Of a DNA stretch of 64,000 nt, positions 1-15,806 are shown piece after piece (position 1 is the stretch's first letter; each line of letters starts with the position of its first letter). The stretch is taken from contig JAPNXP010000005.1 of the NCBI GenBank assembly GCA_028753945.1, forward strand, positions 1,674,001 through 1,738,000. The letters are read 5' to 3'. Source of the stretch: Hexactinellida sp. DTS-2022. Its lineage: Eukaryota > Porifera > Hexactinellida. The notes beneath the pieces are model-generated. The model was not told the origin of the DNA, did no database searches, and worked only from the letters and a program-made list of their open reading frames with translations. Position numbers and translations under genes: made by a program.

Positions 1-60
1 TAGAATATAGGCAGTAAGATTAGAACTGGGCCACTATACTATAGTATAGTCGGCACAGTA
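1..60 (+). repeat. Palindromic sub-repeat, single copy at window edge
   Basis: One copy of the 55-60 bp sub-repeat centred on the palindrome ACTATACTATAGTATAGT, followed by CGGCACAGTA and an AT-rich tract that leads into the first long hairpin. Confidence 0.85.
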
Positions 61-3000
61 TTATAATAATAAAAAACCAAAATTGCAGCCTGTGCCGACG
101 CATGTTCCTTTGGTGGCACTATATTTTGTTGGTGGTTTATTGATAGTGCCTCCAAAGGAACATGCTGTCGGCGCAGGCTGCAATTTTGGATTTTTTTCGC
201 CATGTCATCATCACTATGAAGGTGTTAAATTGTTTCAAAAAGGTGTTACAGAAGGCATCGACCCTTAGAGTGGTGGGAGTTTCCATTTAGTTTACTTCAT
301 TTTAGAGATATTCAAGTTTTAGTAGAATATAATAGCTGGTGACTCAGCATTTTTTATGTGAGTGTTGGGTCATCACCCAACACCAACCAACCCATGTGAA
401 TTATTTAATGCACAAAATTGTTAAAACACGTTTTTTAACGATGTCATCATCACCTCAAGGTGTCAAGACCCACTTGTATAGGTGGCACGTGCCATAAGGA
501 CCAATTGATAAATTGAAAGTTTGTTTCTATCTTCTATGATCTCTGAGATTTATGATATTTATCGAATTAGTATAATTAATTATTAAAATTATTGATAATT
601 TAACACCATTATCATGCACAGCAAACTAAATGAAGTTCAATTATCAAAAATTACTATTAATTTTAATTTAATTTCACTATCATATTTGAATTCAGCGCAC
701 TCGATAACCCCAATAATCTATTTGGAACCGTCCCTATAAGTTAAACACTGAGAAAATTAATTAGAATTCAATATGTCATGTATCCATTGTGCAATAATAT
801 TCTAAGCAGAAATAAATATAATCACATTATTTGTCGTTGTTATGGAATGTAAAATCTTAGTTTTCAATTGGAAAATAGAAGCCTACTCGATCTCACAAGT
901 TGAATCAATATAATAATCACAAGTTGAAACAATAGAATTAGATTTAACACTTTCAATTGATCTGAAGTGTTAGTAAACAAAGAAATTTCAACCCCCATTT
1001 ATGGCATGAATTATCAATTCTAAAAATTTGCATTTTTTTCCCATCAGACGCAGAATTTTATCGTGAATCCAATAGTGAAAAAAATTGTGGCTTTAATCTA
1101 ACATTTTCTGAGTTAAGAACCAGACAAATTTTGAAAGGTGTTAAAAATTTGTAAAAAATTTGTTAATAAAAAATCTTAACCCCAGGTGCACTTCTGTAAC
1201 CCATGAGACACCCATCCTAAAAATTTGGGCTTCTAGTTAACTAAACTCTGTTGTGTGTAGAGGATACGGACTAATAATAATAATAATAATAATAAAAAAA
1301 TCCAAAATTGCACCCTGTGCCGAAGCATGTTCCTTTGGTGGCACTCTATTTTTGTGTTGTTTATTGATAGTGCCTCCAAAGGAACATGCTGTCGGCGCAG
1401 GCTGCAATTTTGGATTTTTTTTCGCCAAGTCATCAACGCCCAAGGTGTGAAGAAGCATTTGTTATTTGGTCCGAGTCACAAGGAACGGTAGATAAATTTG
1501 AAGTTTGTTTCTATCATAAACCATCTAGAGTTCAATGCCATTCATTCATTATGTATTGATAATGAATTATATTATTAGTTAGTTATTTTAGCAATGTTAT
1601 CCACGGTGATTTGAGTTTAGTCAACAAATTCCTTATATTATATTATTTTATTTAATCCATTGTATAGTAATACTAGAATTAAATAGAAGCCAGCTGGAAT
1701 TTATAAGTTGAATCAATTTAATTATCGCAAGTTGAAACAATAGTGAAAGCTTTAACAAGTTAAATCAATATAATTATTACAAGTTGAAACAATGGAATTA
1801 GATTTCACAGTTTTATTGAAATTGAAGTGTTGAGTAAACAAAGGAATTTCAACCCCCATTTATGGCAGAAATTAAACCAATTTTAACAAATTTTCTTCTC
1901 CCATCAGACGCAGAATTTTATGGTGAATCCAAATGTGAAATAAAATTTGGGGGTTTAGTAAAACATTTTTCTAGCAATGGACCTAACAAATTTTGAAAGG
2001 TGTTAAAGATGTGTCAAAAATTTGATATTAAAAATCGTAACCCCAGGTGCAAATTAGACGGTCCATACGCACCTACATGCCAAGTTTCAGCCCATCAACT
2101 ATAAAGCTCAGGCCAGGGCACCGTCTACGGAGAAAAAATAATAATAATAAAAAAAAAAAATCCAAAATTGCATCCTGTGCCGACGCATGTTCCTTGGGTG
2201 GCACTATATTTTGTTGGTGGTTTATTGATAGTGCCTCCAATGGAACATGCTGTCGGCACAGGATGCAATTTTGGATTTTTTTTTCGCCAAGTCATCATCA
2301 CTATAAAGGTGTTAAATCATTTCAAAAAGGTGTTACAGAAGGCATCGACCCTTAGAGTGGTGGAAGTTTCGTTTTAGTTCACTTCCTTTTAGCGATAATC
2401 AAGTTTGAGTAGAATATAACAACTGATGACTCAGCATTTTTTATGGGAGTGTTGGGTCATCACCCAACATGAACTAACCCATTTTTAATATCGAATTAAC
2501 AAAATTGTAAAAACACATTTTTTTAACGATGTCATCACCTCAAGATGTCAAGACCCACTTGTATAGGTGGCACGTGCCATAAGGACCAATTGATAAATTG
2601 AAAGTTTGTTTCTATCTTCTATGATCTCTGAGATTTATGATATTTAATTAATTAGTATATATAATTATTAATATTATTTATAATTTAACACCAATTTCAA
2701 TGTCAACTTATATTTATTAAGTTTAATTATTTTGTCATAAATAATAAATAAATTAATTTGTCCATCAAATTTCAATTCCGCACACTCGATAACCCCTAAT
2801 AAACAAATTGGGAGCATCTATATAAGTCATATACTGACTGAATTAATTATAATTAATTACGTCAGTATATTAACAGTGCAATAATATTAACGCAGAAGTA
2901 AATATAATCACATAATCTGTCGTTGTTGTGGTATGTAAAATCTTAACGGTTCTATCATAAACCATCTTTAGTTTAATGCCATTCATTCATTACTTATTGA

Positions 3001-3556
3001 TAATAAATTAAATTATTAGTTATTTATTTTAGCAATGTTATCCACGGTGATTTGAGTTTAGTCAACAAATTCCTTATATCATTATATTTTATTTAATCCA
3101 TTGTATAGTAATACTACAATTAAATAGAAGCCAGCTGGAATTTTTAAGTTGAATCAATATATTTATCTCAAGTTGAAACAATAGAATTAGATTTAACACT
3201 TTTACTGAAATTGAAGTGCGAGTAAACAAAGAAATTTCAAACCCCATTTATGGCAGAAATTAAATATATTTTTGAAAATATTCCTCTCCCATCAGACGCA
3301 GAATTTTATGGTGAATCCAAATGTGAAATAAAATTTGGGGGTTTAGTAAAACATATTTTGAGTTATGGACCAGACAAATTTTGAAAGGTGTTAAAGATGT
3401 GTCAAAAATTCGTTAATCAAAAATCGTAACCCCAGGTGCAAATTAGACGGTCCATACGCACCTACATGCCAAGTTTCAGCCCATCAACTATAAAGCTCAG
3501 GCCAGGGCACCGTCTACGGAGAAAAAATAAAAATAATAATAATAATAATATAAATA

Positions 3557-3880
3557 AAGGCAGTGATTCCAATACTGGGCCACTATACTATAGTATAGTC
3601 GGCACAGTAATAATAATAATATAAATAAAGGCAGTGATTCCAATACTGGGCCACTATACTATAGTATAGTCGGCACAGTAATAATAACCAAAGCACTAAG
3701 ACCAAAACTGGGCCACTATACTATAGTGTAGTCGGCACAGTAATAATAACTAACCAAAGCAGTAGGATTAGAACTGGGCCACTATACTGTAGTATAGTCG
3801 GCACAGTAATAATATACCAAGGCAGTGATTCCAATACTGGGCCACTATACTATATATAGTATAGTCGGCACAGTAATAAA
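3557..3880 (+). repeat. Palindromic sub-repeat cluster, five copies
   Basis: Five tandem copies of a unit that starts AAGGCAGT, contains CTGGGCC, the 18-bp palindrome ACTATACTATAGTATAGT and CGGCACAG, then an (ATA)n or ATAAC spacer of variable length. The last copy has an extra TATA in the palindrome. The outer CTGGGCC and CGGCACAG nearly pair, giving a stem of about 17 bp. Confidence 0.92.
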
Positions 3881-4719
3881 ATCCAAAATTGCACCCTGTG
3901 CCGACGCATGTTCCTTTGGTGGCACTATATTTTGTTGGTTGTTTATTGATAGTGCCTCCAAAGGAACATGCTGTCGGCGCAGGCTGCAATTTTGGATTTT
4001 TTTTAGCCAAGTCATCAACGCCCAAGGTGTGAAGAAGCATTTGTCAATTGGTCCGAGTCACAAGGAACGGTAGATAAATTTGAAGTTTGTTTCTATCTTA
4101 AACCATCTTGAGTTTGATGCCATTCATTCATTATGTATTGATAATAAATTATATTATTAGTTATTTATATTAGCATTGTTATCCACGGTTGAGTTGAATT
4201 AAGTCAACAAATTCCTTATATTATATTATTTTATTTAATCCATTGTATGGTAAATTAAATAGAAGCCAGCTGCAATTTATAAGTTAAATCAATTTAATTA
4301 TCGCAAGTTGAATCAATAGAGTAAGATTTAACAAGTTAAATCAATATAATTATTACAAGTTGAAACAATGGAATTAGATTTAACAGTTATACTGAAACTG
4401 AAGTGTGAGTAAACAAAGAAATTTCAACCCCCATTTATGGCAGAAATTAAATAATTTATTGAAAGTTTTCTTCTCCCATCAGACGCAGAATTTTATGGTG
4501 AATCCAAATGTGAAATAAAATTTGGGGGTTTAGTAAAACATATTTTATGTTATGGACCAGAAAAATTTTGAAAGGTGTTAAAAATGTGTCAAAAATTTGT
4601 TAATCAAAAATCGTAACCCCAGGTGCAAATTAGACGTCGACTCCGAATCTACATGCCAAGTTTCAGCCCTCTATGTATACAGGTGTGGCCAGGGCACCTG
4701 CTACGGAGAAATAATAATA

Positions 4720-4774
4720 AAGGCAGTGATTCTAATACTGGGCCACTATACTATAGTATAGTCGGCACAGTAAT
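4720..4774 (+). repeat. Palindromic sub-repeat, single copy
   Basis: One copy of the same unit placed between the ATA tract and the long hairpin of its satellite unit. Confidence 0.9.
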
Positions 4775-7700
4775 AATAATAATAAAATCGAAAATTGCAG
4801 CCTGTGCCGACGCATGTTCCTTTGGTGGCACTATATCTTGATGGTGGTTTAGTGATAGTGCCTCCAAAGGAACATGCTGTTGGCGCAGGCTGCAATTTTG
4901 GATTTTTTTTCGACAAGTCATCAACGCCCAAGGTGTGAAGAAGCATTTGTTATTTGGTCCGAGTCCAAGGAACGGTAGATAAATTTGAAGTTTGTTTCTA
5001 TCATAAACCATCTTGAGTTTAATGCCATTCATTCATTATGTATTGATAATAAATTATATTATTAGTTAGTTATTTCAGCAATGTCATCCACGGTGATTTG
5101 AGTTTAGTCAACAAATTCATTATATTATTATATTTTATTTAATCCATTGTATAGTAATGCTACAATTAAATAGAAGCCAGCTGGAATTTATAAGTTGAAT
5201 CATATTAATTATCGCAAGTTGAAACAATAGTGAAAGATTTAACAAGTTAAATCAATATAATTGTTACAAGTTTAAACAATGGAATTAGATTTCACAGTTT
5301 TACTGAAATTGAAGTGTGAGTAAACAAAGAAATTTCAACCCCCATTTATGGCAGAAATTGACCCCTTTATTGAAAAATTTCTTCTCCCATCAGACGCAGA
5401 ATTTTATGTTAAATCCAGATATGAAATATTATTTGGGGGTTTAGTAAAACATATTTTTAGTTATGGACCAGACAAATTTTGAAAGGTGTTAAAGATGTGT
5501 CAAAAACTTGTTAATCAAAAATCGTAACCCCAGGTGCAAATTAGACGGTCCCATCGCACCTACATGCCAAGTTTAAGCCCATCAACTATAAAGCTCTGGC
5601 CAGGGCACCGTCTACGGAGAAAAGAAAAATCCAAAATTGCAGCCTGTGCCGACGCATGCTCTTTTGGTGGCACTATATTTTGGTGGTGGTTTATTGATAG
5701 TGCCTCCAAAGGAACATGCTGTCGGCGCAGGCTGCAATTTTGGATTTTTTTTTGCCCAGTCATCAGCGCCTCAAGGCGTCAAGATCCATTTGTTAATTGG
5801 TCGGAGTCACAAGGAACGATTGTTGAATTTGAAGTTCGTTTCTATCATAAACCATCATGAGTTTAATGCCATTCATTCATTATGTATTGATAATAAATTA
5901 TATTATTAGTTATTTATTTTAGCAATGTTATCCACGGTTGGTTGAGTTGAGTCAACAAATTCCTTATATAAATTAATTTAATTTAATCCATTGTATAGTA
6001 ATACTACAATTAAATAGGAGCCAGCTGGAATTTATAAGTTAAATCAATATAATTATCGCAAGTTGAATCACTAGAGTAGGATTTAACAAGTTAAATCAAT
6101 ATAATTATTACAAGTTGAAACAATAGAATTAGATTTAACACTTTCAATTGAACTGAAGTGTTAGTAAACAAAGAAATTTCAACTCCCATTTATGGCAGAA
6201 ATAAAACTCTTTATTGAAAGTTTTCTTCTCCCATCAGACGCAGAATTTTATGGTGAATCCAAATGTGAAAAAAAATTTGGGGGTTTAGTAAAACATTTTT
6301 TGAGTTATGGACCAGACAAATTTTGAAAGGTGTTAAAAATGTGTCCAAAATTGGTTAATCAAAAATCGTAACCCCAGGTGCAAATTAGACGGTCCCTCCG
6401 CAACTAGATGCCAATTTTCAGCCCTAAATGTATACCGATGTGGCCAGGGCACCTGCTACGGAGAAATAAAAATAACAATAATAATAACAAAAATATCCAA
6501 AATTGCAGCCTGTGCCGACGCATGTTCCTTTGGTGGCACTATATTTTTTGGTTGTTTGTTGATAGTGCCTCTAATGGAACTTGCTGTCTGCACAAGCTGC
6601 AATTTTGGATTTTTTTTCGCCAAGTCATCATCACTATGAAGGTGTTAATTCTTTTCAGAAAGATGTTTCAAAAGGCAACAACCCTTAGAGTGGTGGAAGC
6701 TTTCATTTAGCTCGCTTCATTTGAGAGATATTCAAGTTTCAGTAGAATATAATAAGTGATGAGTCAGCATTTTTTATGTGCGTGTTGGGTGATCACCCAA
6801 CTCCAACCAACCCATGCAAAATATTTGATTCACAAAATTGTAAAAATACAGTTTTTTGACGATGTCATCATCACCTCAAGGTATCAAAATCCACTTGTAT
6901 AGGTGGTACGTGGCATAAGGATCATTTGATAAATTGGAAGTTTTTCTCTATCAATTATAATCTCCTAGATTAAACAAATTTGGCTAATTAGTCTAAATAT
7001 TAAATATTTATTAATAATTTAACACCATTATTATGTGCAGCAAATATATTAAGTTCAATTATTTTCAATTATTAATAATTTAAATTTAATTTCACTATCA
7101 TATTTGAATTCAACGCACTCGATAACCCCAATAATCGAATTGGAAAATTCTATAAGTTAAATACAAAAGGAATTAATTATAATAAATTACGTCAGTACAT
7201 TAATTGTGCAAAAAGAATATTCTCGCCGAAATAAATATAATCACTTAATCTGTCGTTGTTGTGGAATGTAAAATCTTAACGGTTCTATAATAAACCATCT
7301 TTAGTTAAATGCCAATCATTCATTACTTATTGATAATAAATAAAATTATTAGTTATTTATTTTAGCAATGGTATCCACGGTGAGTTGAGAAAAGTCAACA
7401 AATTCCTTATATAAATTAATTTAATTTAATTCATTGTATAGTAATGCTACAATTAAATAGAAGCCAGCTGGAATTTATAAGTTGAATCAATTTAATTATC
7501 GCAAGTTGAATCAATAGAGTAGGATTTAACAAGTTAAATCAATATAATTATTACAAGTTGAAACAATAGAATTAGATTTAACAGTTTTACTGAAATTGAA
7601 GTGTGAGTAAACAAAGAAATTTCAACTCCCATTTATGGCAGAAATAAAACTCTTTATTTAAAGTTTTCTTCTCCCATCAGACGCAGAATTTTATGGTGAA

Positions 7701-10700
7701 TCCAAATGTGAAATAAAATTTGGGGGTTTAGTAAATATTTTTGAATTATGGACCAGACAAATTTTGAAAGGTGTTAAAGATGTGTCAAAAAATTGTCAAG
7801 AAAAAATTGTAACCCCAGGTGCAAATTAGACGTCGACACCGAACCTACATTCCAAGTTTCAGCCCTCTATGTATATAGGTGTGGCCAGGGCACCTGCTAC
7901 GGAGAAATAAAAATAATAAAAAAATCCAAAATTGCAGCCTGTGCCGACGCAAGTTCCTTTGGTGGCACTATATTTTGTTGGTTGTTTATTGATAGTGCCT
8001 CCAAAGGAACATGCTGTCGCCACAGGCTGCAATTTTGGATTTTCTTCGCCATGTCATCATCACTATGAAGGTGTTAAATTATTTCAGAAAGGTGTTACAG
8101 AAGGCATCGACCCTTAGAGTGGTGGAAGTTTCGTTTTAGTTCACTTCCTTTTAGCGATATTCAAGTTTGAGTAGAATATAACAACTGATGACTCAGCATT
8201 TTTTATGTGAGTGTTGGGTCATCACCCAACATGAACTAACCCATTTTTAATATTGAATTAACAAAATTGTAAAAACACATTTTTTTAACGATGTCACCAT
8301 CACCTCAAGGTGTCAAGACCCACTTGTATAGGTGGCACGTGCCATAAGGACCAATTGATAAATTGAAAGTTTGTTTCTATCTTATATGATCTCTGAGATT
8401 TATGATATTTAATTAATTAGTATATATAATTATTAATATTATTTATAATTTAACACCAATTTCAATGTCAACTTATATTTATTAAGTTTAATTATTTTGA
8501 CATAAATAATAAATAAATTAATTTGTCCATCAAATTTCAATTCCGCACACTCGATAACCCCTAATAAACAAATTGGAAGCATCTATATAAGTCATATACT
8601 GACTGAATTAATTATAATTAATTACGTCAGTATATTAACAGTGCAATAATATTAACGCAGAAGTAAATATAATCACATAATCTGTCGTTGTTGTGGTATG
8701 TAAAATCTTAACGGTTCTATCATAAACCATCTTTTTTTTAATGCCATTCATTCATTACTTATTGATAATAAATTAAATTATTAGTTATTTATTTTAGCAA
8801 TGTTATCCACGGTGATTTGAGTTTAGTCAACAAATTCCTTATATAAATTAATTTAATTTAATCCATTGTATAGTAATACTACAATTAAATAGAAGCCAGC
8901 TGGAATTTTTAAGTTAAATCAATATATTTATCTCAAGTTGAAACAATAGAGTAAGATTTAACAAGTTAAATCAATATAATTATTACAAGTTGAAACAATA
9001 GAATTAGATTTAACACTTTTACTGAAATTGAAGTGCGAGTAAACAAAGAAATTTCAAACCCCATTTATGGCAGAAATTAAACTTATTTTTGAAAATATTC
9101 CTCTCCCATCAGACGCAGAATTTTATGGTGAATCCAAATGTGAAATAAAATTTGGGGGTTTAGTAAAACATATTTTGAGTTATGGACCATACAAATTTTG
9201 AAAGGTGTTAAAGATGTGTCAAAAATTCGTTAATCAAAAATCGTAACCCCAGGTGCAAATTAGACGGTCCATACGCACCTACATGCCAAGTTTCAGCCCA
9301 TCAACTATAAAGCTCAGGCCAGGGCACCGTCTACGGAGAAAAAATAAAAAAAATAATAATAATAATATAAACAAAATTGCACCCTGTGCCGACGCATGTT
9401 CCTTTGGTGGCACTATATTTTGTTGGTTGTTTATTGATAGTGCCTCCAAAGGAACATGCTGTCGGCGCAGGCTGCAATTTTGGATTTTTTTTAGCCAAGT
9501 CATCAACGCCCAAGGTGTGAAGAAGCATTTGTTAATTGGTCCGAGTCACAAGGAACGGTAGATAATTTTGAAGTTTGTTTCTATCTTAAACCATCTTGAG
9601 TTTGATGCCATTCATTCATTATGTATTGATAATCAATTATATTATTAGTTATTTATATTAGCATTGTTATCCACGGTTGAGTTGAATTAAGTCAACAAAT
9701 TCCTTATATTATATTATTTTATTTAATCCATTGTATGGTAAATTAAATAGAAGCCAGCTGCAATTTATAAGTTAAATCAATTTAATTATCGCAAGTTGAA
9801 TCAATGGAGTAAGATTTAACAAGTTAAATCAATATAATTATTACAAGTTGAAACAATGGAATTTGATTTAACAGTTATACTGAAACTGAAGTGTGAGTAA
9901 ACAAAGAAATTTCAACTCCCATTTATGGCAGAAATAAAACTCTTTATTGAAAGTTTTCTTCTCCCATCAGACGCGGAATTTTATGGTGAATCCAAATGTG
10001 AAATAAAATTTGGGGGTTTAGTAAAACATATTTTGTGTTATGGACCAGACAAATTTTGAAAGGTGTTAAAGATGTGTCAAAAATTTCTTAATCAAAAATC
10101 GTTACCCCAGGTGCAAATTAGACGGTCCCATCGCACCTACATGTCAAGTTTCAGCCCATCAACTATAAAGCTCAGGCCAGGGCACCGTCTACGGAGAAAA
10201 AAAAATAAAAAATAAAAAATCCAAAATTGCAGCCTGTGCCGACGCATGTTCCTTTGGTGGCACTACATTTTGTTGGTTGTTTATTTATAGTGCCTCCAAA
10301 AGAACATTCTGTCGGCGCAGGCTGCAATTTTGGATTTTTTTTCGCCATGTCATCATCACTATGAAGGTGTTAAATTATTTCAGAAAGGTGTTACAGAAGG
10401 CATCGACCCTTAGAGTGGTGGAAGTTTCCATTTAGTTCATATAATTTTAGAGATATTCAAGTTTGAGTAGAATATAATAGCTGATGACTCAGCATTTTTT
10501 ATGTGTGTGTTGGGTCATCACCCAACATCAACTAACCCATTTTAAATATCGAATTAAAAAAATTGTAAAAGTACATTTTTTTGACGATGTCATAATCACC
10601 TCAAGGTGTCAAGACCCACTTGTATAGGTGGTACCTGGCATAAGGACCAATTGATAAATTGAAAGTTTGTTTCTATCTTGTATCATCTCTGAGATTAATG

Positions 10701-12869
10701 AAATTTATCTAGTTAGTATAAATATTTAATTTATTTATTTATTATTTAACACCATTATTATATACAGCAAAATAAATTAAGTTCAATTATTTGCAATTAT
10801 TATTAATTTAAATTGAATTTCACTATAATATTTGAATTCCACGCACTCGATAACCCCAATAATCTATTTGGAACCGTCTATAAGTTAAATACAAAATGAA
10901 TTAATTATAATTAATTAAGTCAGTCATTAATTGTGCAAGAATATTCTCGCCGAAATAAATATAATCACTTAATCTGTCGTTGTTGTGGAATGTAAAATCT
11001 TAACGGTTCTATCATAAACCATCTTTAGTTTAATGCCATTCATTCATTATGTATTGATAATAAATTATATTATTAGTTATTTATTTTAGCAATGTTATCC
11101 ATGGTTGGTTGAGTTGAGTCAACAAATTCCTTATATTATATTATTTAATTTAATCAATTGTATAGTAATACTAAAATTAAATAGAAGCCAGCTGGAATGT
11201 ATAAGTTAAATCAATATAATTATCGCAAGTTGAATCACTAGAGTAGGATTTAACAAGTTAAATCAATATAATTATTACAAGTTGAAACAATAGAATTAGA
11301 TTTAACAATTTACTGAAATTGAAGTGTCAGTAAACAAAGAAATTTCAACCCCCATTTATGGCAGAAATTGACCCCTTTATTGAAAAATTTCTTCTCCCAT
11401 CAGACGCAGAATTTTATGGCGAATCCAAATGTGAAATAAAATTTTGGGGTTTAGTAAAACATATTTTGAGTTATGGACCAGACAAAATCTGAAAGGTGTT
11501 AAAGATGTGTCAAAAATTTCTTAATAAAAAATCGTAACCCCAGGTGCAAATTAGACGGTCCCACCGCACCTACATGCCAAGTTTCAGCCCATCAACTATA
11601 GAGCTCTGGCCAGGGTACCGTCTACGGAGAAAAAAAAAAAAAAAAAAATCCAAAATTGCAGCCTGTGCCGACGCATGTTCCTTTGGTGTCACTATATTTT
11701 GGTGGTGGCTTATTGATAGTGCCTCCAATGGAACATGCTGTCGGCACAGCTGCAATTTTGGATTTTTTTTTTCACCATGTCATCATCACTATGAAGGTGT
11801 TAAATTATTTCAAAAAGGTGTTACAGAAGGCATCGACCCTTAGAGTGGTGGAAGTTTCCATTTAGTTCACTAAATTTTAGAGATATTCCAAGTTTGAGTA
11901 GAATATAATAGCTGATGACTCAGCATTTTTTATGTGAGTGTTGGGTCATCACCCAACATCAACTAACCCATTTTAAATATTGAATTAACAAAATTGTAAA
12001 AACACATTTTTTTTACGATATCATCATCACCTCAAGGTGTCAAGACCCACTTGTATAGGTGGCACGTGCCATAAGGACCAATTGATAAATTGAAAGTTTG
12101 TTTCTATCTTCTATGATCTCTGAGATTTATGATATTTAATTAATTAGTATAAATAATTATTAATATTATTTATAATTTAACACCAATTTCAATGTCAACT
12201 TATATTTATAAAGTTTGATTATTTTGTCATAAATAATAAATTAATTTATTTGGCTATCAAATTTCAATTCCGCACACTCGATAACGCCTAATAAACAAAT
12301 TGGGAGCATCTATATAAGTCATATACTGACTTAATTAATTATAATTAATTACGTCAGTATATTAACAGTGCAAGAGTATTCTTGCAGAAGTAAATATAAT
12401 CACATAATCTGTCGTTGTTATTGAAATCTATAATCTTAGTTTTCAATTGGAAAATAGAAGCCAACTCGATCTCACAAGTTGAATCAATATAATAATCACA
12501 AGTTGAAACAATAGAATTAGATTTAACACTTTCAACTGAACTGAAGTGTTAGTAAACAAAGGAAATTTCAACCCCCATTAATGGCAGGAATAAAACCTTT
12601 TTTGAAGGTTTTCTTCTCCCATCAGACGCAGAATTTTATGGGGAATCCAAATATGAAATAAAATTTTCGGGTTTAGTAAACATATTTTGAGTTATGGACC
12701 AGACAAAATCTGAAAGGTGTTAAAGATGTGTCAAAAATTTCTTAATAAAAAATCGTAACCCCAGGTGCAAATTAGACGGTCCCACCGCACCTACATGCCA
12801 AGTTTCAGCCCATCAACTATAGAGCTCTGGCCAGGGTACCGTCTACGGAGAAAAAAAAAAAAAAAAAAT

Positions 12870-13095
12870 AAAGGCAGTGAGATTAGAACTGGGCCACTAT
12901 ACTATAGTATAGTCGGCACAGTAATAAAGGCAGTGAGATTAGAACTGGGCCACTATACTATAGTATAGTCGGCACAGTAATAAAGGCAGTAAGATTAGAA
13001 CTGGGCCACTATACTATAGTATAGTCGGCACAGTAATAATAAAGGCAGTGATTCTAATACTGGGCCACTATACTATAGTATAGTCGGCACAGTAA
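12870..13095 (+). repeat. Palindromic sub-repeat cluster, four copies
   Basis: Four copies separated by short ATAA spacers, directly after an A-rich run and before the long hairpin at 13107. Confidence 0.92.
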
Positions 13096-13960
13096 TAAAA
13101 TAAAAATCCAAAATTGCACCCTGTGCCGACGCATGTTCCTTTGGTGGCACTATATTTTATTGGTTGGTTATTGATAGTGCCTCCAAAGGAGCATGCTGTC
13201 AGACAGGGTGCAATTTTGGATTTTTTTTCGCCCAGTCATCAACGCCTCAAGGCGTCAAGAACCATTTGTTAATGGGTCCGAGTCACAAGGAACGGGGGAT
13301 AAATTTTAAGTTTTGTTTCTATCTTAAACCATCTTGAGTTTAATGCCATTAATCCATTATGTATTGATAATAAATTATATTATTAGTTATTTATTTTAGC
13401 AATGTTATCCACGGTTGAGTTGAATTAAGTCAACAAATTCCTTATATTATATTATTATATTTAATCCATTGTATAGTAATACTACAATTAAATAGAAGCC
13501 AGCTGGAATTTATAAGTTAAATCAATTTAATTATAGCAAGTTGAAACAATAGTGAAAGGTTTAACAAGTTAAAACAATATAATTGTTACAAGTTGAAACA
13601 ATGGAATTAGATTTCACAGTTTTACTGAAATTGAAGTGTGAGTAGACAAAGAAATTTCAATATCCATTTATGGCAAAAATTAAACCCATTTTTTAAAAAT
13701 TTCTTCTCCCAACAGACGCACAATTTTAAGATGAATCCAAATATGAAATAAAATTTGGGGGTTTAGTAAAACATATTTTGAGTTATGGACCAGACAAAAC
13801 TTGAAAGGTGTTAAAGATGTGTTCAAAATTGGTTAATCAAAAATCGTAACCCCAGGTGCAAATTAGACGGTCCCATCGCACCTACATGCCAAGTTTCAGC
13901 CCATCAACTATAAAGCTCTGGCCAGGGCACCGTCTACGGAGAAAAAATATAGAAAAAAAA

Positions 13961-14073
13961 AAGGCAGTGATTCCAATACTGGGCCACTATACTATAGTAT
14001 AGTCGGCACAGTAATAATAAAGGCAGTAATTCTAATACTGGGCCACTATACTATAGTATAGTCGGCACAGTAA
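13961..14073 (+). repeat. Palindromic sub-repeat cluster, two copies
   Basis: Two copies directly after an A-rich run, in the same place within the satellite unit as the other clusters. Confidence 0.92.
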
Positions 14074-15806
14074 AAAAAAATCCAAAATTGCACCCTGTGC
14101 CGACGCATGTTCCTTTGGTGGCACTATATTTTATTGGTTGGTTATTGATAGTGCCTCCAAAGGAGCATGCTGTCAGACAGGGTGCAATTTTGGATTTTTT
14201 TTCGCCCAGTCATCAACGCCTCAAGGCGTCAAGAACCATTTGTTAATTGGTCCGAGTCACAAGGAACGGGGGATAAATTTTAAGTTTTGTTTCTATCTTA
14301 AACCATCTTGAGTTTAATGCCATTAATCCATTATGTATTGATAATAAATTATATTATTAGTTATTTATTTTAGCAATGTTATCCACGGTTGAGTTGAATT
14401 AAGTCAACAAATTCCTTATATTATATTATTATATTTAATCCATTGTATAGTAATACTACAATTAAATAGAAGCCAGCTGGAATTTATAAGTTAAATCAAT
14501 TTAATTATAGCAAGTTGAGACAATAGAGTAGGATTTAACAAGTTAAATCAATATAATTATTACAAGTTGAAACAATGGAATTAGATTTCACAGTTTTGCT
14601 GAAAATGAAGTGTGAGTAAACAAAGAAATTTCAACCCCCATTTATTGCAGAAATCAAACCCTTTATTGAAAGTTTTCTTCTCCCATCAGACGCAGAATCT
14701 TATGGCGAATCCAAATGTGAAATAAAATTTTGGGGTTTAGTAAAACAATTTTTAAGTTATGGACCAGACAAAATTTGAAAGGTGTTAAAGATGTGTCAAA
14801 AATTTGTTAATCAAAAATCGTAACCACAGGTGCAAATTAGACGGTCCCATCGCACCTACATGCCAAGTTTCAGCCCATCAACCATAAAGCTCAGGCCAGG
14901 GCACCGTCTACGGAGAAAAAAATAAATAATAATAAAAATAAAAAATCCAAAATTGCAGCTGTGCCGACGCATGTTCCTTTGGTGGCACTCTATTTTTGTG
15001 TTGTTTATTGATAGTGCCTCCAAAGGAACATGCTGTCGGCGCAGGCTGCAATTTTGGATTTTTTTTCGCCAAGTCATCAACGCCCAAGGTGTGAAGAAGC
15101 ATTTGTTATTTGGTCCGAGTCACAAGGAACGGTAGATAAATTTGAAGTTTGTTTCTATCATAAACCATCTAGAGTTCAATGCCATTCATTCATTATGTAT
15201 TGATAATGAATTATATTATTAGTTAGTTATTTTAGCAATGTTATCCACGGTGATTTGAGTTTAGTCAACAAATTCCTTATATTATATTATTTTATTTAAT
15301 CCATTGTATAGTAATACTAGAATTAAATAGAAGCCAGCTGGAATTTATAAGTTGAATCAATTTAATTATCGCAAGTTGAAACAATAGTGAAAGCTTTAAC
15401 AAGTTAAATCAATATAATTATTACAAGTTGAAACAATGGAATTAGATTTCACAGTTTTATTGAAATTGAAGTGTTGAGTAAACAAAGGAATTTCAACCCC
15501 CATTTATGGCAGAAATTAAACCAATTTTAACAAATTTTCTTCTCCCATCAGACGCAGAATTTTATGGTGAATCCAAATATGAAATAAAATTTGGGGGTTT
15601 AGTAAAACATTTTTCTAGCTATGGACCAGACAAATTTTGAAAGGTGTTAAAGATGTGTCAAAAATTTGTTAATAAAAAATCGTAACCCCAGGTGCAAATT
15701 AGACGGTCCATACGCACCTACATGCCAAGTTTCAGCCCATCAACTATAAAGCTCAGGCCAGGGCACCGTCTACGGAGAAAAAATAAAAATAATAATAATA
15801 TAAATA

